Origin: an uncultured Methanobrevibacter sp.
Lineage (GTDB): Archaea > Methanobacteriota > Methanobacteria > Methanobacteriales > Methanobacteriaceae
NCBI GenBank assembly: GCA_900314635.1
Contig: OMVY01000008.1
Span: 1-64,000, forward strand
Direction: 5' to 3'
Length of the DNA: 64,000 nt
Part shown: positions 26,767 through 35,601 of the stretch, piece after piece
Layout: every line of letters begins with the position of its first letter
Numbering within the stretch: position 1 is the first letter of the stretch
Made by a program: the position numbers and the translations under genes
Notes under the pieces: generated by a model
The model's input: only the letters and a program-made list of their open reading frames with translations
Told to the model about the DNA's origin: nothing
The model's database searches: none

Positions 26767-27156
26767 ATGGAAAAATGTGGAACTTGCCCTAATTGCGGCT
26801 CTGACTTGGTGAAAAAGGAAGGTAGAAACGGGGCTTTCATCAGCTGCTCTGGTTTTCCCAAATGTAAATTCTCAATGGATTACAAGGAGGAAAACATAGA
26901 TCTCGATTTTGAAAACATCGACAAGTGCCCTAACTGCGGATCTGAACTTGTAAGAAAAAGCGGTTCAAAAGGAAGCTTTTTAAGCTGCTCTAATTTTCCG
27001 AAATGCAGATTCTCCATGGACTGCAAATCAGAAGGCGATTCCTATGGCAACTGTCCTGAATGTGGTGCGCCTCTTGAAAAGAAAAATGGAAAGCGTGGAG
27101 AATTCCTAAGTTGTTCCAACTTCCCAAAATGCCGTTTCTCAAAGGATATTGATTAA
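26767..27156 (+). CDS. three topoisomerase-type zinc fingers
   Basis: The 129-residue protein is three copies of the C4 zinc finger found at the end of type IA topoisomerases. Each has CPNCGSDLVKKEGRNGAFIS-like sequence followed by C-x5-F-P-K-C-x-F-S. The copies begin at about residues 6, 50 and 94. The topoisomerase catalytic domains are absent. Such free-standing fingers probably bind single-stranded DNA. I chose ATG 26767, 8 bases after GGAG, over a GTG inside that GGAG. A related two-finger protein is encoded at 29134. Confidence 0.88.
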   Translation: MEKCGTCPNCGSDLVKKEGRNGAFISCSGFPKCKFSMDYKEENIDLDFENIDKCPNCGSELVRKSGSKGSFLSCSNFPKCRFSMDCKSEGDSYGNCPECGAPLEKKNGKRGEFLSCSNFPKCRFSKDID

Positions 27157-27351
27157 TTATTCAATTATCCAATTTTTTTTATTTATTTAATAATACTCAT
27201 TTTGATTCTCTTTTTTTGCTAATTCCTGTGTTGCTTTAGATAATGCTAGGAATCATGTTTATATTTGGATTGCCTTTGGCGTGATATTGCAAAGTTTTAA
27301 ATACCACCATTTTCTTATTATAATTACAATCTATTTTTCGGGGTGAATGTA

Positions 27352-28059
27352 ATGGAAAATGAAAAGACATATGACACACAAAAGAAGGACATTCTGATTT
27401 TTGACTGGAGAATAGGCCGCGTACTTGAATTCCTCGAAGACAATGAATTCACACACAAGCCACACAGAGCCTACAAGTATGGATGCACCAACTGGGTTTT
27501 TGTAAACCTTGGGAATATGACCTACACCAGCGGTGTAGGTGGAATACAGACTGGAAAGCCTCTAAAGAATCATGCAATAAGATTTGGAGAGTTCAAATAC
27601 ATTCTAGATGTATATAATGAATACGGCGAGGGCGAGATCCTGGACAATATAGTCAAAGATGTCTATAAGAAGTACGAGGGCAAGGAGATCTTCACATTCC
27701 ACAGCGAAAGGTTCGATCTGGAAAAGGAAGAAGTTTGCTTAGAACCAAATCCAAGAAAAAAATACATCAACATGCACAGGGATTTGATAAAAGATGAGTA
27801 CTATCCAAAACACTATGCCTTACAGATCAAGGGCATGAGCCTGGCTAAACTCATAGAAGAAAGGAACAAGCTTATGGATGAGATTAGTGAAATAGAAGAT
27901 GGAATGTGTGATGAGGACATTTTTGTTCTCGATTCTCAAACCGCATACCAGTACAACCATTTATATCTGATGGAAGTCTGCAAGAGGATTAGTGAAATGA
28001 GTTTCCAAGATGATTTTGAAGATGCATTAAAAAACGCAATTTCAGATAGCAATCATTGA
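27352..28059 (+). CDS. hypothetical 235-residue protein
   Basis: I do not recognise this family. The N-terminal half is compact (FDWRIGRVLEFLEDNEF, YGCTNWVFVNLGNMTYTSGV), with several aromatic residues conserved-looking in spacing. The C-terminal half is helical, with a likely coiled coil MSLAKLIEERNKLMDEISEI. No signal or membrane segment is present. I chose ATG 27352, 6 bases after GGGGTG, over GTG 27343. It is probably cytoplasmic. Confidence 0.6.
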   Translation: MENEKTYDTQKKDILIFDWRIGRVLEFLEDNEFTHKPHRAYKYGCTNWVFVNLGNMTYTSGVGGIQTGKPLKNHAIRFGEFKYILDVYNEYGEGEILDNIVKDVYKKYEGKEIFTFHSERFDLEKEEVCLEPNPRKKYINMHRDLIKDEYYPKHYALQIKGMSLAKLIEERNKLMDEISEIEDGMCDEDIFVLDSQTAYQYNHLYLMEVCKRISEMSFQDDFEDALKNAISDSNH

Positions 28060-28183
28060 TGATAATGGAGGATGCATTTAATAATTGCAGATTCCTTTTT
28101 ACTTATTTTCAATGCTTTATAAATCTTTAAATATTAGTGTAACAAAATTTTAATTAATAACTTTTTTTAGTTTAGGGGATAAT

Positions 28184-29116
28184 ATGGTAGATATAGACGA
28201 TGTACAACTTATTTTAGGAAAAGACAATATAAGATCAAACTCCAACATGAGTTTTGAGGAATTTTCCAGTTTAATCATTAATGACAGCTTTTTCAACCAG
28301 TATCCTGTTGATGTTGAACAGCTTTACAGCAATTTTAACAGGCGTTCATTTGACTGCACCGATATGTCTAATTTAATTAAGGCGGAAGAGCACTATGGCA
28401 ATGCAGGCCCTTTCAAGTCAAAGGAAGCTTTTGAAAATGCTTCAAAACATTATATAAAACATTATTTAATCAGTCCTGATGATTTTGAGCAAGAGCATTA
28501 TTATCATTTTGCAAGAAGCATGTATTATGCATATGTCAAGGACATCAATCGACCTAGTGTTCGCACAAATTTCAACAATGCCAAGGTGTCCTGTGAAGTC
28601 ATATCAAGAATCCAAAAGCAGAAGGATTTAAGCATCAACGACAGTCAGGATTTTGTTGCACTTTCCATTATAAAGGTTTTAAAGAGATTATATGATGACC
28701 GTGAATATGATCAGATGCTCTACTGGCTGAACAAGTTGAATCCTGATTATTTAAGTTCAAAAAATTTTGAATTCAAGGATGGCAGCGTCAGGATAAGCGA
28801 CAAGGAGAGATGGCATCTTTACATGGTCTGGACATTGTATGGGTTAAAAAGACATGATGAAGCCTTTGAAGCTGCTCAGGATGCATTAAAGAAGGTGGAC
28901 AAGTTTTTCAAAAGACAGAACAAGGAATATTTATACTGTATTATGGGCCAGGTTCTTAAGGAGGAGAGAGGTGTTGATACTGCTGTAAGAGGCATCAGCG
29001 AGATGTGTGATGACCGCGCTATTTATAGAAAAGTGAAGAAGGTTCTTGAAAACGACAGGGTAAGATGCATGAAGATCGTCCATATTGGTGATGACAGTTA
29101 TGCCGGCAGGAGATAA
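28184..29116 (+). CDS. hypothetical TPR-like helical protein
   Basis: The 310-residue protein is nearly all helical. Segments such as WHLYMVWTLYGLKRHDEAFE and YLYCIMGQVLKEERGVDTAV have the small/large residue spacing of TPR repeats, but the array is irregular. AGGGGAT precedes the ATG. The end is basic. No partner can be named; a zinc-finger gene starts 17 bases later and is probably co-transcribed. Confidence 0.6.
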   Translation: MVDIDDVQLILGKDNIRSNSNMSFEEFSSLIINDSFFNQYPVDVEQLYSNFNRRSFDCTDMSNLIKAEEHYGNAGPFKSKEAFENASKHYIKHYLISPDDFEQEHYYHFARSMYYAYVKDINRPSVRTNFNNAKVSCEVISRIQKQKDLSINDSQDFVALSIIKVLKRLYDDREYDQMLYWLNKLNPDYLSSKNFEFKDGSVRISDKERWHLYMVWTLYGLKRHDEAFEAAQDALKKVDKFFKRQNKEYLYCIMGQVLKEERGVDTAVRGISEMCDDRAIYRKVKKVLENDRVRCMKIVHIGDDSYAGRR

Positions 29117-29133
29117 TAATTTATTTTAAACAT

Positions 29134-29613
29134 ATGGAGAGTGTTAATATTAGTGAATTGACTTGGCAGGTATGTCCAATATGCGGCAGCAACTTTAAAG
29201 CAAAATCTGGAGGAATATGTAGGAAATGTACTAGAAAAGCGGAGGAATCACCTAAGGATGCTCCAAGAAAAAAGAAGAAATATCCTAAAAAAGCATTTTT
29301 AGTTTATAAATGTCCTGAATGCGGAGAACCTGTGGTTTTAAAAGATCAAGAGGACACAAGTCCGTTTTACGGGTGCAGCAATTATCCTGATTGTGATTTT
29401 ACATCTTCTGTTGAATCTATAGATGCCAAAGTGGTAAAGATGTATTATTCAAAAAATTTAAGGCATACTTGTCCTTTATGCGGTGATGAAGTAATTACGA
29501 TGAAAAGGAAAGAAGAAAACCATGAATTTTTAGGCTGTAGAAATCAGGAGTGTAAATTTGCATTTAGCTTGCAGGATAAGCAATTTATTAGCAAGCATGT
29601 TATTGAAGAGTAA
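29134..29613 (+). CDS. zinc-ribbon protein, topoisomerase-finger type
   Basis: The 159-residue protein has a short C4 site (CPICGSNFKAKSGGICRKC) at about residues 13-31, a lysine-rich linker, and two topoisomerase-type fingers at about 58-85 (CPECGEPVVL, CSNYPDCDF) and 108-140 (CPLCGDEVIT, CRNQECKF). It is likely to bind single-stranded nucleic acid. The ATG lacks a clear ribosome binding site. Its closeness to the preceding gene suggests one transcript. Confidence 0.8.
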   Translation: MESVNISELTWQVCPICGSNFKAKSGGICRKCTRKAEESPKDAPRKKKKYPKKAFLVYKCPECGEPVVLKDQEDTSPFYGCSNYPDCDFTSSVESIDAKVVKMYYSKNLRHTCPLCGDEVITMKRKEENHEFLGCRNQECKFAFSLQDKQFISKHVIEE

Positions 29614-29726
29614 TGATTTTATTTATAGTGATTACCTATTTTTGTTATGGTTAGTTATCAAATAACCATATCAAAAGTTCTTAAAACTATTAACAAAGAT
29701 CTTCAATATTTAAAGAGGTAGAAAAC

Positions 29727-30848
29727 CTATTTAAATCTTATAGTATTTGCAACGCCAAGACTCTCATCATCACTATACATTATAACATAAGCATGCCAGC
29801 CCTTAACAGCAACTATCCCATAATCATGATTTGAATTGACAATACACAACCCATCAATCCCACCTATTGTATAAGATCTCACATCACTGGCATTCCAATA
29901 TTCAATTATAAAATAATCAAACACTTCTTTTACATCAGATTCATTATAAACATATTCCCTGGAATCAAAATCAATGATTGTATTTTTTACAGCGCCTCTC
30001 TCATTTACAACATCATATCTTGTATTATTTTCTATTTCACATTCGGTAATGTTCCATCCTGCAGGCGCAGTCAAAGTGAATGTGTCTCCTTCCAATTCAA
30101 CTGAATTTATTCCACGATACCTTTTTCCTTCATCTGGTTCTGTAATATGGCTTATTGGAACATAATCAGTAAAGCTTGCATTTTTTAAAAAAGACAGGTT
30201 TCCTTCATTGAGATAATCTATCTTATATGAATATCTGCTTCCGTCAAGCATCACATATGCAGTGTTCATGCCTTTCCATATTGGACTGGTGTCTGATCCC
30301 TTGTATCCTTCAGCATCTCCAAGCTTGACCTTTTCAATGTCTTTGAATTCATAAACGCTCATGAATGACTTAATATCAGATGCATTGTTGAAATTTGTAA
30401 ATCTTTTAGGAATTCCGCTTATGTTCAAGACATTTGTGCCTTTGTCGTCATAAATAATGTAAAGGGGCACTGTGTTTGCCCCTGTTATCATGTATTCCTC
30501 TTCAATCATTGAGTATCCCTTTGGAAATGTTGCGCTGAAACCTTTTCCACTTATCTTGGACTCGCTTGCAAACCCATTAGAAAAATAGGCTGCAATTATA
30601 ATCAGCAAGACAATCCCGATAACAAGAACTGCAGTTCTTCCATTTATAATGCTGCTTAGTCTATTATTGTCATGAGGGTATTCATTATGAACTTGAACTT
30701 CAGCACCGCACTTATTGCAGAATTTTTGATTTTCAAAAAGCTTTGCTCCACACTTGTTGCAGTAGTTATGTGCTTCAAGTGGCTTTCCACACTTTATGCA
30801 GAACTTGTCATTAGGATTAGCTTCTTTCCCACAATTCGGACACTTCAA
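29727..30848 (-). CDS. double zinc-ribbon membrane protein with exported domain
   Basis: The 373-residue protein starts with two zinc ribbons facing the cytoplasm (CPNCGKEANPNDKFCIKC and CNKCGAKLFENQKFCNKC, residues 3-50). A membrane helix follows (AVLVIGIVLLIIIAAYF, about 73-90), then about 280 residues outside the cell in two similar halves, FSATFPKGYSMIEEE and FTLTAPAGWNITECE, each with a beta-rich pattern. The start codon is TTG, with GGGGG 8 bases before it. This topology suggests a sensor or envelope protein. Function is unknown. Confidence 0.8.
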   Translation of the reverse strand: MKCPNCGKEANPNDKFCIKCGKPLEAHNYCNKCGAKLFENQKFCNKCGAEVQVHNEYPHDNNRLSSIINGRTAVLVIGIVLLIIIAAYFSNGFASESKISGKGFSATFPKGYSMIEEEYMITGANTVPLYIIYDDKGTNVLNISGIPKRFTNFNNASDIKSFMSVYEFKDIEKVKLGDAEGYKGSDTSPIWKGMNTAYVMLDGSRYSYKIDYLNEGNLSFLKNASFTDYVPISHITEPDEGKRYRGINSVELEGDTFTLTAPAGWNITECEIENNTRYDVVNERGAVKNTIIDFDSREYVYNESDVKEVFDYFIIEYWNASDVRSYTIGGIDGLCIVNSNHDYGIVAVKGWHAYVIMYSDDESLGVANTIRFK

Positions 30849-31190
30849 TAATAATCCCCCTTATTAAATTAAAATCAGTTAATTATGAATTGTTTGTCAT
30901 GATTATTATATGTTTATATAGTTATAAAATTAATTTTGACAGTCAATACCAGGTGTTTTTTCTAATAAAATATTTAATTTTATGGCTATTTATTCGGCTA
31001 TTTTTTTATATTCAGTTAATTTAATGCAAGCTTATTTTAATATTTTTATAGTTATTCGATAAAAATTATTTTTAGTTTTCATTTATCTACATAACTATTT
31101 ATCTAAATTGCGATTCTTGCAATTTTTTTTAGTTCTAATTCAAAAATAGTTAAAAATAGTAAAAAATTAGAAAAAAAAATAAAATAAAAA

Positions 31191-31290
31191 AATTAAAGGA
31201 CTATTATAAATCACAATTATCAATTTAAAATAAAAATAAAAAATTAAAGCACTATATAAATCACAATTATCATTTAAAATAAAAATAAAT
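31191..31290. repeat. 51-bp direct repeat, two copies
   Basis: A unit starting AATTAAAGGACTATTATAAA recurs as AATTAAAGCACTATATAAAT from 31242, and both continue into TCACAATTATCA and an A-rich run. They lie just downstream of the minus-strand membrane gene, in a 440-base gap that is otherwise plain AT-rich sequence. Confidence 0.7.
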
Positions 31291-31820
31291 TAATATAAAT
31301 CACTATTATCCACTATAAGACTTTTTTCATTAAAATTTTCCAATATCTGACTTTTGTATTTTATATCAGCAAAGAACATATTAGTCTTAGTCTTAGGAAT
31401 AAATGAAATAGAATATCTATTAATCAAGACATACTGAATATCTGATTTTTCTAATCTGTATTCATCATCGCCAACTATAAATTCAATATGATCATTTTCA
31501 AGTATGAGTTTCTTGGAAATGTCCCTGTTTTTTAATTTGGAAATACTATTTAGAATCATAATATAATAAATGACTCCAAGTGCAAAAGTAACTGCAAAAA
31601 AGACCATCACATAGAAATAGATGCTTGACTTTTGAGTAAATGTCAAAAGAGAAAATATGGCTAGAAATACAAGAGCTATTCCTGTGAGAGTCAATGCGTA
31701 TCGTCTTGAGCCTGAAAATTTCTTTCTTGGGTTTTTTATAATCTTATTATAATTAGAAGAAATATCCAATACTTCATCATAATATTTGCTTGTTTCATTA
31801 TTATCCATCAATATTTCCAT
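31290..31820 (-). CDS. two-helix membrane protein with PH-like tail
   Basis: The 176-residue protein has two adjacent membrane helices (ALTLTGIALVFLAIFSLL and FYVMVFFAVTFALGVIYYI, about residues 43-85) and a cytoplasmic C-terminal domain with KLILENDHIEFIVGDDEYRL and DIQYVLINRYSISFI. That arrangement resembles YcxB-like or bacterial PH proteins. The start follows a strong GGGGGGAGG. Function is unknown. Confidence 0.7.
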   Translation of the reverse strand: MEILMDNNETSKYYDEVLDISSNYNKIIKNPRKKFSGSRRYALTLTGIALVFLAIFSLLTFTQKSSIYFYVMVFFAVTFALGVIYYIMILNSISKLKNRDISKKLILENDHIEFIVGDDEYRLEKSDIQYVLINRYSISFIPKTKTNMFFADIKYKSQILENFNEKSLIVDNSDLY

Positions 31821-32000
31821 TTTCCTCCCCCCGCTAAATCAATTTCATTTTAATGATTACTCTTCATAATATTTAGTTTTATTTCCAGATTCTAAAAAAA
31901 TATTAAAAAAATCAAATTTTTAAACGTGGCATTATTTAAAATAATAAAAAAAAGAAAGAATATTCAATTCTGAATTAAAAAATGGATTAAAGGTTTAAAT

Positions 32001-32477
32001 TTAAACCTTTAATATAAACAAATTAGCTCCTTCGACGATTAATGATATTCCAATTAATATTGGAGCAATAATAGGGTTGTTGATTGTTAAAGCACCAATG
32101 ACTATCATCATTATCGCCAAGATAATCATTAAAACTGAAAGGGCTTTTGCAACTTGATCTCCTGAAAACAGGCCTGCTATGCCGATTATAATCATCAAAA
32201 ATCCCATGATATAGAATTGGAAGGAGATGATAATTGGTATTGCAAAGATATTGGTTGTCAATATGAATCCCATTATAATAGCTAAGATACCTGCAATAAT
32301 GCTAAGAGCTCTCATTCCGGTATTTCCGAAAATTCCTGCGATTAATGAGAAAACACCTAATAACAGGAAGCTTAATCCAAGTGCTGTTGAAGCAAAGGCA
32401 ATACTGAAAACAGGACATATGATAAATATTAAACCTAATATTATTGAGAGTATACCCATGATTTTATTGTTTTCCAT
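32001..32477 (-). CDS. DUF308/HdeD-family membrane protein
   Basis: The 158-residue protein consists almost entirely of membrane helices, about six, with the internal repeat of the DUF308 family (GILSIILGLIFIICPVFS and GILAIIMGFILTTNIFAIP). HdeD in Escherichia coli is linked to acid resistance, but the role in archaea is unknown. AGAGGTG before the ATG supports the start. It stands alone. Confidence 0.85.
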   Translation of the reverse strand: MENNKIMGILSIILGLIFIICPVFSIAFASTALGLSFLLLGVFSLIAGIFGNTGMRALSIIAGILAIIMGFILTTNIFAIPIIISFQFYIMGFLMIIIGIAGLFSGDQVAKALSVLMIILAIMMIVIGALTINNPIIAPILIGISLIVEGANLFILKV

Positions 32478-32916
32478 TTTTTCACCTCTTTAATTTTATT
32501 TTCTAAAATTAAAATTCCATTATATAAAAAATAGAATTTCAATATTTATTATTAAGATTTAATATTATTAAAATTTTAGTATTAATTTATATTAAAAAAA
32601 GAGAACCTTTATTCGGTTTTCATGTGAAAAAATTTCCCATTAAATGATATTTTGAAAATTGAAGTTTGGTCTTTTGGATTTGAAAATTTTATTGAAACTT
32701 TCAAATTCAGTTTATAAAATCTAAACATCTTAAGCAGGTATTTTTTTTGTTTTTAAACCAATTCAAGAGGGTTTTTAAATATTTTTTAATCATTTTTTCT
32801 ATAAAAAAATATTATAACCTTAAAAATAATAATATAAAATTAATTAATTCAAAAGTAGATAAGAATGTTTTTAATAGCAAATTGCCTCATTTTTATTACT
32901 TGCAGGCGGGATGATT
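32478..32916. other. divergent intergenic gap
   Basis: These 440 bases hold the divergent promoters of the HdeD-like and MazG-like genes. No reading frame, repeat or hairpin of note is visible. Confidence 0.4.
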
Positions 32917-33231
32917 ATGGAAGAATTAATGAACACACTAATTGAATTTCAAAGGCAAAGGGACTGGAAGCAGTTCCACACACCTGAAAACCTGGCCAAG
33001 TCCATTTCAATAGAAGCAGCAGAACTCCTTGAGCACTTTCAATGGAACAAGGAATACAATAGGGAGGAGGTCCTTGACGAGCTGGCGGATGTTTTAACCT
33101 ACTGCTGCTTCATGGCAGACGCCTTGGATGCGGATGTGGAAGAGATCATTTTAAACAAGCTTGAAAAGACAGCAAAGAAATATCCAGTCAAGAAAGCAAA
33201 AGGTGTTTCCACAAAGTATGACAAGCTATGA
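32917..33231 (+). CDS. MazG-like nucleotide pyrophosphohydrolase
   Basis: The 104-residue protein matches the small MazG-like/RS21-C6 family. The metal-binding motifs are present: SIEAAELLEHFQW (E-x-x-E type) at about residues 28-40 and LDELADVLTYCCF (E-x-x-D) at about 52-64. Such enzymes hydrolyse non-canonical or excess nucleoside triphosphates, such as dCTP, to monophosphates and pyrophosphate. I chose ATG 32917; ATG 32911 touches the GCGGG and is less likely. It is a single gene. Confidence 0.9.
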   Translation: MEELMNTLIEFQRQRDWKQFHTPENLAKSISIEAAELLEHFQWNKEYNREEVLDELADVLTYCCFMADALDADVEEIILNKLEKTAKKYPVKKAKGVSTKYDKL

Positions 33232-33320
33232 TTTTTAAACAGGAAGGCCCTTTTTAAAAAAGTGATTTATTTAAAACAAGAATTTCATCCACAAAGATTT
33301 CTTCAATTTTGGGAAAGATA

Positions 33321-33328
33321 TTTATATA
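33321..33328 (+). promoter_or_regulatory. TATA box for the candidate RNA
   Basis: TTTATATA, preceded by GGGAAAGATA, is centred 28 bases before the first paired base of the hairpin element at 33353. No protein start follows at a fitting distance, which suggests a non-coding transcript. Confidence 0.5.
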
Positions 33329-33352
33329 TAATTGAATTAATCTATTATTAAT

Positions 33353-33425
33353 GGGATTGTCCTTAACCCTTTGCATATCACCCCCTTTTACATATGTATT
33401 TTTTTTGTAATTTAAGGGCGATCCC
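33353..33425 (+). ncRNA. candidate structured RNA, copy 2
   Basis: GGGATTGTCCTTAA (33353-33366) and TTAAGGGCGATCCC (33412-33425) form a 14-pair stem with two G-U pairs. Inside, CATAT (33374-33378) and ATATG (33392-33396) enclose the loop CACCCCCTTTTAC. The inner hairpin is shared with 17427-17448. A TATA box lies at the right distance upstream and a T-run (CGCTTTTTTT) ends near 33450. The loop preceded by AT reads ATCACCCCC, close to the ATCACCTCCT end of archaeal 16S rRNA, so it could pair with Shine-Dalgarno sequences; that is inference. Confidence 0.5.
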
Positions 33426-33702
33426 AGATTATGATGATAATTCGCTTTTTTTAATTAATTCATTACTTTCATGCTCTCGCTAATTCTTATTTATTATTAA
33501 AATCCATATTATTTTAGTTGAAAATTATTTCTATTGCCCATAACTCATTGTACTTTTTTCAAAAGAAGAATTTTCAACTGCTCCTTTTAAATGAAATCTA
33601 TTTTTTTCACAACAAATATTTTAATCGCTAACTGATTGTTTTTTTATTTTTATTTCTTTCACATTATGTAATGTATTTTGGATATTTTTTGCATTTACCT
33701 TT

Positions 33703-33870
33703 TTTTACATTATGTAATGGGACTTGCATTATGTAATGTGATGTGTGTGTTTTGCATTATGTGATGGAACTTGCATTATGTAATGTGATGTGTGTATTTT
33801 ACATTATATAATGGGACTTGCATTATGTAATGTGATGTGTGTGTTTTGCATTATATAATGGAACTTGCAT
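33703..33870. repeat. 47-bp tandem repeat upstream of the ATPase gene
   Basis: Units begin at 33703, 33750, 33797 and 33844 (the last partial), a strict 47-base period. Each full unit carries two near-palindromic boxes of the type CATTATGTAATG about 10 bases apart and a GTGATGTGTGTG tract. Similar boxes occur at about 33662. The array ends 60 bases before the start of an ATPase gene whose product has a DNA-binding domain, so these may be operators. The other bases from 33426 to 33702 are AT-rich with no gene. Confidence 0.9.
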
Positions 33871-33929
33871 ACATTTAAATACATTGTTGAATAAATCTTA
33901 TTTTAATTAAAGAATAGTGAGGGAATGAA

Positions 33930-35120
33930 ATGGCTGAAATACCATGGGGAAATAATAGTGATCTTGATGATTCTCAATTTTATAACCGTGAGAATGAACT
34001 CTATTTTTTACATAACATATTAAACACAACTAAAGACGGAATACCTCCCGCCATTTTATTGACTGGAGTAAGGGGTGTTGGAAAAACAGCATTAATGAAA
34101 AAGCTCAGGAATGACTTTTGCAATGATTATCTGGTAGTGTATGTTGACCTGTCCATGTCCGACAATTATCAAAGCGGAAATCTGACTCGTGAGGGGTTTA
34201 TGGAACATTATTATGATGAAATAATCAGGGCATGCAAGGATGCAGGATTAAAGACCATAGATAAAAAGTTGAAAAAATTCATTAAAACCAATGATCTGTC
34301 AATAGGGGATATTGTGGACTTTGAAGGGGTTCCCCTGCCTATTGTCAGCGCTAAGGAAAATTATAAAAAGCTTGCCGATTTTGTGATGAACCTGCCTCAA
34401 ATGATTTATGAGGAATACTGTAATGATATCAAAGGAGTTTTGGTATTCTTTGATGAATTTCAGGTAATTAAGGATTTGGATAAGGATTTAAACAGTTTCT
34501 TATGGTATGTCAGGGGCTTCGTCCAGTCACAGAAAAACACAGCTTACATGTTTACTGGAAGCATGAGCCTTAAAGACAGTCTAATTGGGGAAATTGCAGG
34601 AAAAAACGGTGCATTCGGCGGCAGGATACTCACTTATGAACTGGAGGCATTCTCATATGATACAACAAGGAATTATCTGATTGAAAAGGCAGGACATCTT
34701 CGCTTTAGCGAAAGCGGTTTTGAGAGATTTTACAAATGTACGGGAGGAATTCCGTTTTATATAAACAGCTTTGCAAGGCTCTTGTCACATGAGGAAATCC
34801 TGGATGAGAAAAAATTAAGTTCCGAATTTAAAAATGCTCTGCCCTTTTTGGCCATTCATTTAATCAGCTATTGGGACAAGCTTACTTTCCAGGAACAGAA
34901 AGTCATAACTGCTTTGGTTGACGGTCCTCAAAGAAGGGTGAGGATTGCTGAAAAGCTGAATGTTACGAGTGGAGCCATAGGAGGTTCATTAAACCGCCTG
35001 CAGGATAAGGCTCTGATTGAGATGGATGATGGAAAGTATAAGATTTCCGATTCCATCTTCAGGTCATGGCTGAAGAGCGAATTTGAAAGGAAGGGAGTAT
35101 ACCCTTACAGGAGTTTCTAG
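33930..35120 (+). CDS. archaeal AAA ATPase with winged-helix domain
   Basis: The 396-residue protein has a P-loop GVRGVGKT at residues 46-53, a Walker B VLVFFDEFQ near residue 170, and a sensor-like MFTGSMS near residue 208. The C-terminal 70 residues form a winged helix (LVDGPQRRVRIAEKLNVTSG then a wing). This is the archaeal ATPase (AAA_16/ORC-like) family common in methanogens, with functions from regulation to defence. GAGGG lies before the ATG. The 47-bp repeats just upstream may be its own binding sites. Confidence 0.88.
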   Translation: MAEIPWGNNSDLDDSQFYNRENELYFLHNILNTTKDGIPPAILLTGVRGVGKTALMKKLRNDFCNDYLVVYVDLSMSDNYQSGNLTREGFMEHYYDEIIRACKDAGLKTIDKKLKKFIKTNDLSIGDIVDFEGVPLPIVSAKENYKKLADFVMNLPQMIYEEYCNDIKGVLVFFDEFQVIKDLDKDLNSFLWYVRGFVQSQKNTAYMFTGSMSLKDSLIGEIAGKNGAFGGRILTYELEAFSYDTTRNYLIEKAGHLRFSESGFERFYKCTGGIPFYINSFARLLSHEEILDEKKLSSEFKNALPFLAIHLISYWDKLTFQEQKVITALVDGPQRRVRIAEKLNVTSGAIGGSLNRLQDKALIEMDDGKYKISDSIFRSWLKSEFERKGVYPYRSF

Positions 35121-35286
35121 CTTTGATTGTGAGATGTTTGTAGATGGGTTGCTGAAAGGTTTGATGAGTTTTTATTCAGTTGCTCTATTACTGCCAGGGA
35201 GTTTCAGAGATATCGATTCCTTGTCAGGTTCTGTTATGAAAAAATAGAAGTATAATTTAAAAAAACTAAAAACAGAGGTTATAATA

Positions 35287-35568
35287 ATGCCATTATGTCC
35301 TGGATGCGGAAATTACAGCGGAGAAGTTGGTGATACATGTCCTATGTGTGGAGCCACCATTGGAACTATAGATTATAGAAACACATGTCCGAGATGCGGA
35401 AAGCATATGGATTATGGAACAAGGGTCTGTCCTAGATGCGGACAGGAAGTAAGATGGCCTGGAGATCCAGGTTACGGAGGAGACCAAACACCATTATGGA
35501 AGATAGGATTGTATATTGTACTCATAATCATAATACTTAGAATCATAGCAGGATTGGCAGGCTATTGA
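35287..35568 (+). CDS. double zinc-ribbon protein with a C-terminal membrane helix
   Basis: The 93-residue protein has an N-terminal C4 site (CPGCGNYSGEVGDTCPMCG), a second (CPRCGKHMDYGTRVCPRCG) and one C-terminal membrane helix (IGLYIVLIIIILRIIAGLAG). It is probably tail-anchored with the ribbons in the cytoplasm. GAGG precedes the ATG. The glycosylase-like gene begins 33 bases later and may share the transcript. Confidence 0.8.
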   Translation: MPLCPGCGNYSGEVGDTCPMCGATIGTIDYRNTCPRCGKHMDYGTRVCPRCGQEVRWPGDPGYGGDQTPLWKIGLYIVLIIIILRIIAGLAGY

Positions 35569-35601
35569 AGAAGTTTATCTAAATATTGATATGGGGATAG
35601 T

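Noticed and set aside
33254-33376. 40-residue minus-strand frame starting after AAAGGGGGTGAT
   Set aside because: The ribosome-binding-like sequence nearly touches the ATG, and the frame overlaps the hairpin element and the MazG gene's downstream region; the structured-RNA reading explains the conservation with 17427-17448 better.
33703-33870. Possible CRISPR array
   Set aside because: The segments between the palindromic boxes are the same from unit to unit, so there are no unique spacers; it is a plain tandem repeat.
35133-35246. 37-residue frame between the ATPase and zinc-ribbon genes
   Set aside because: No ribosome binding site, and the composition looks like chance read-through.
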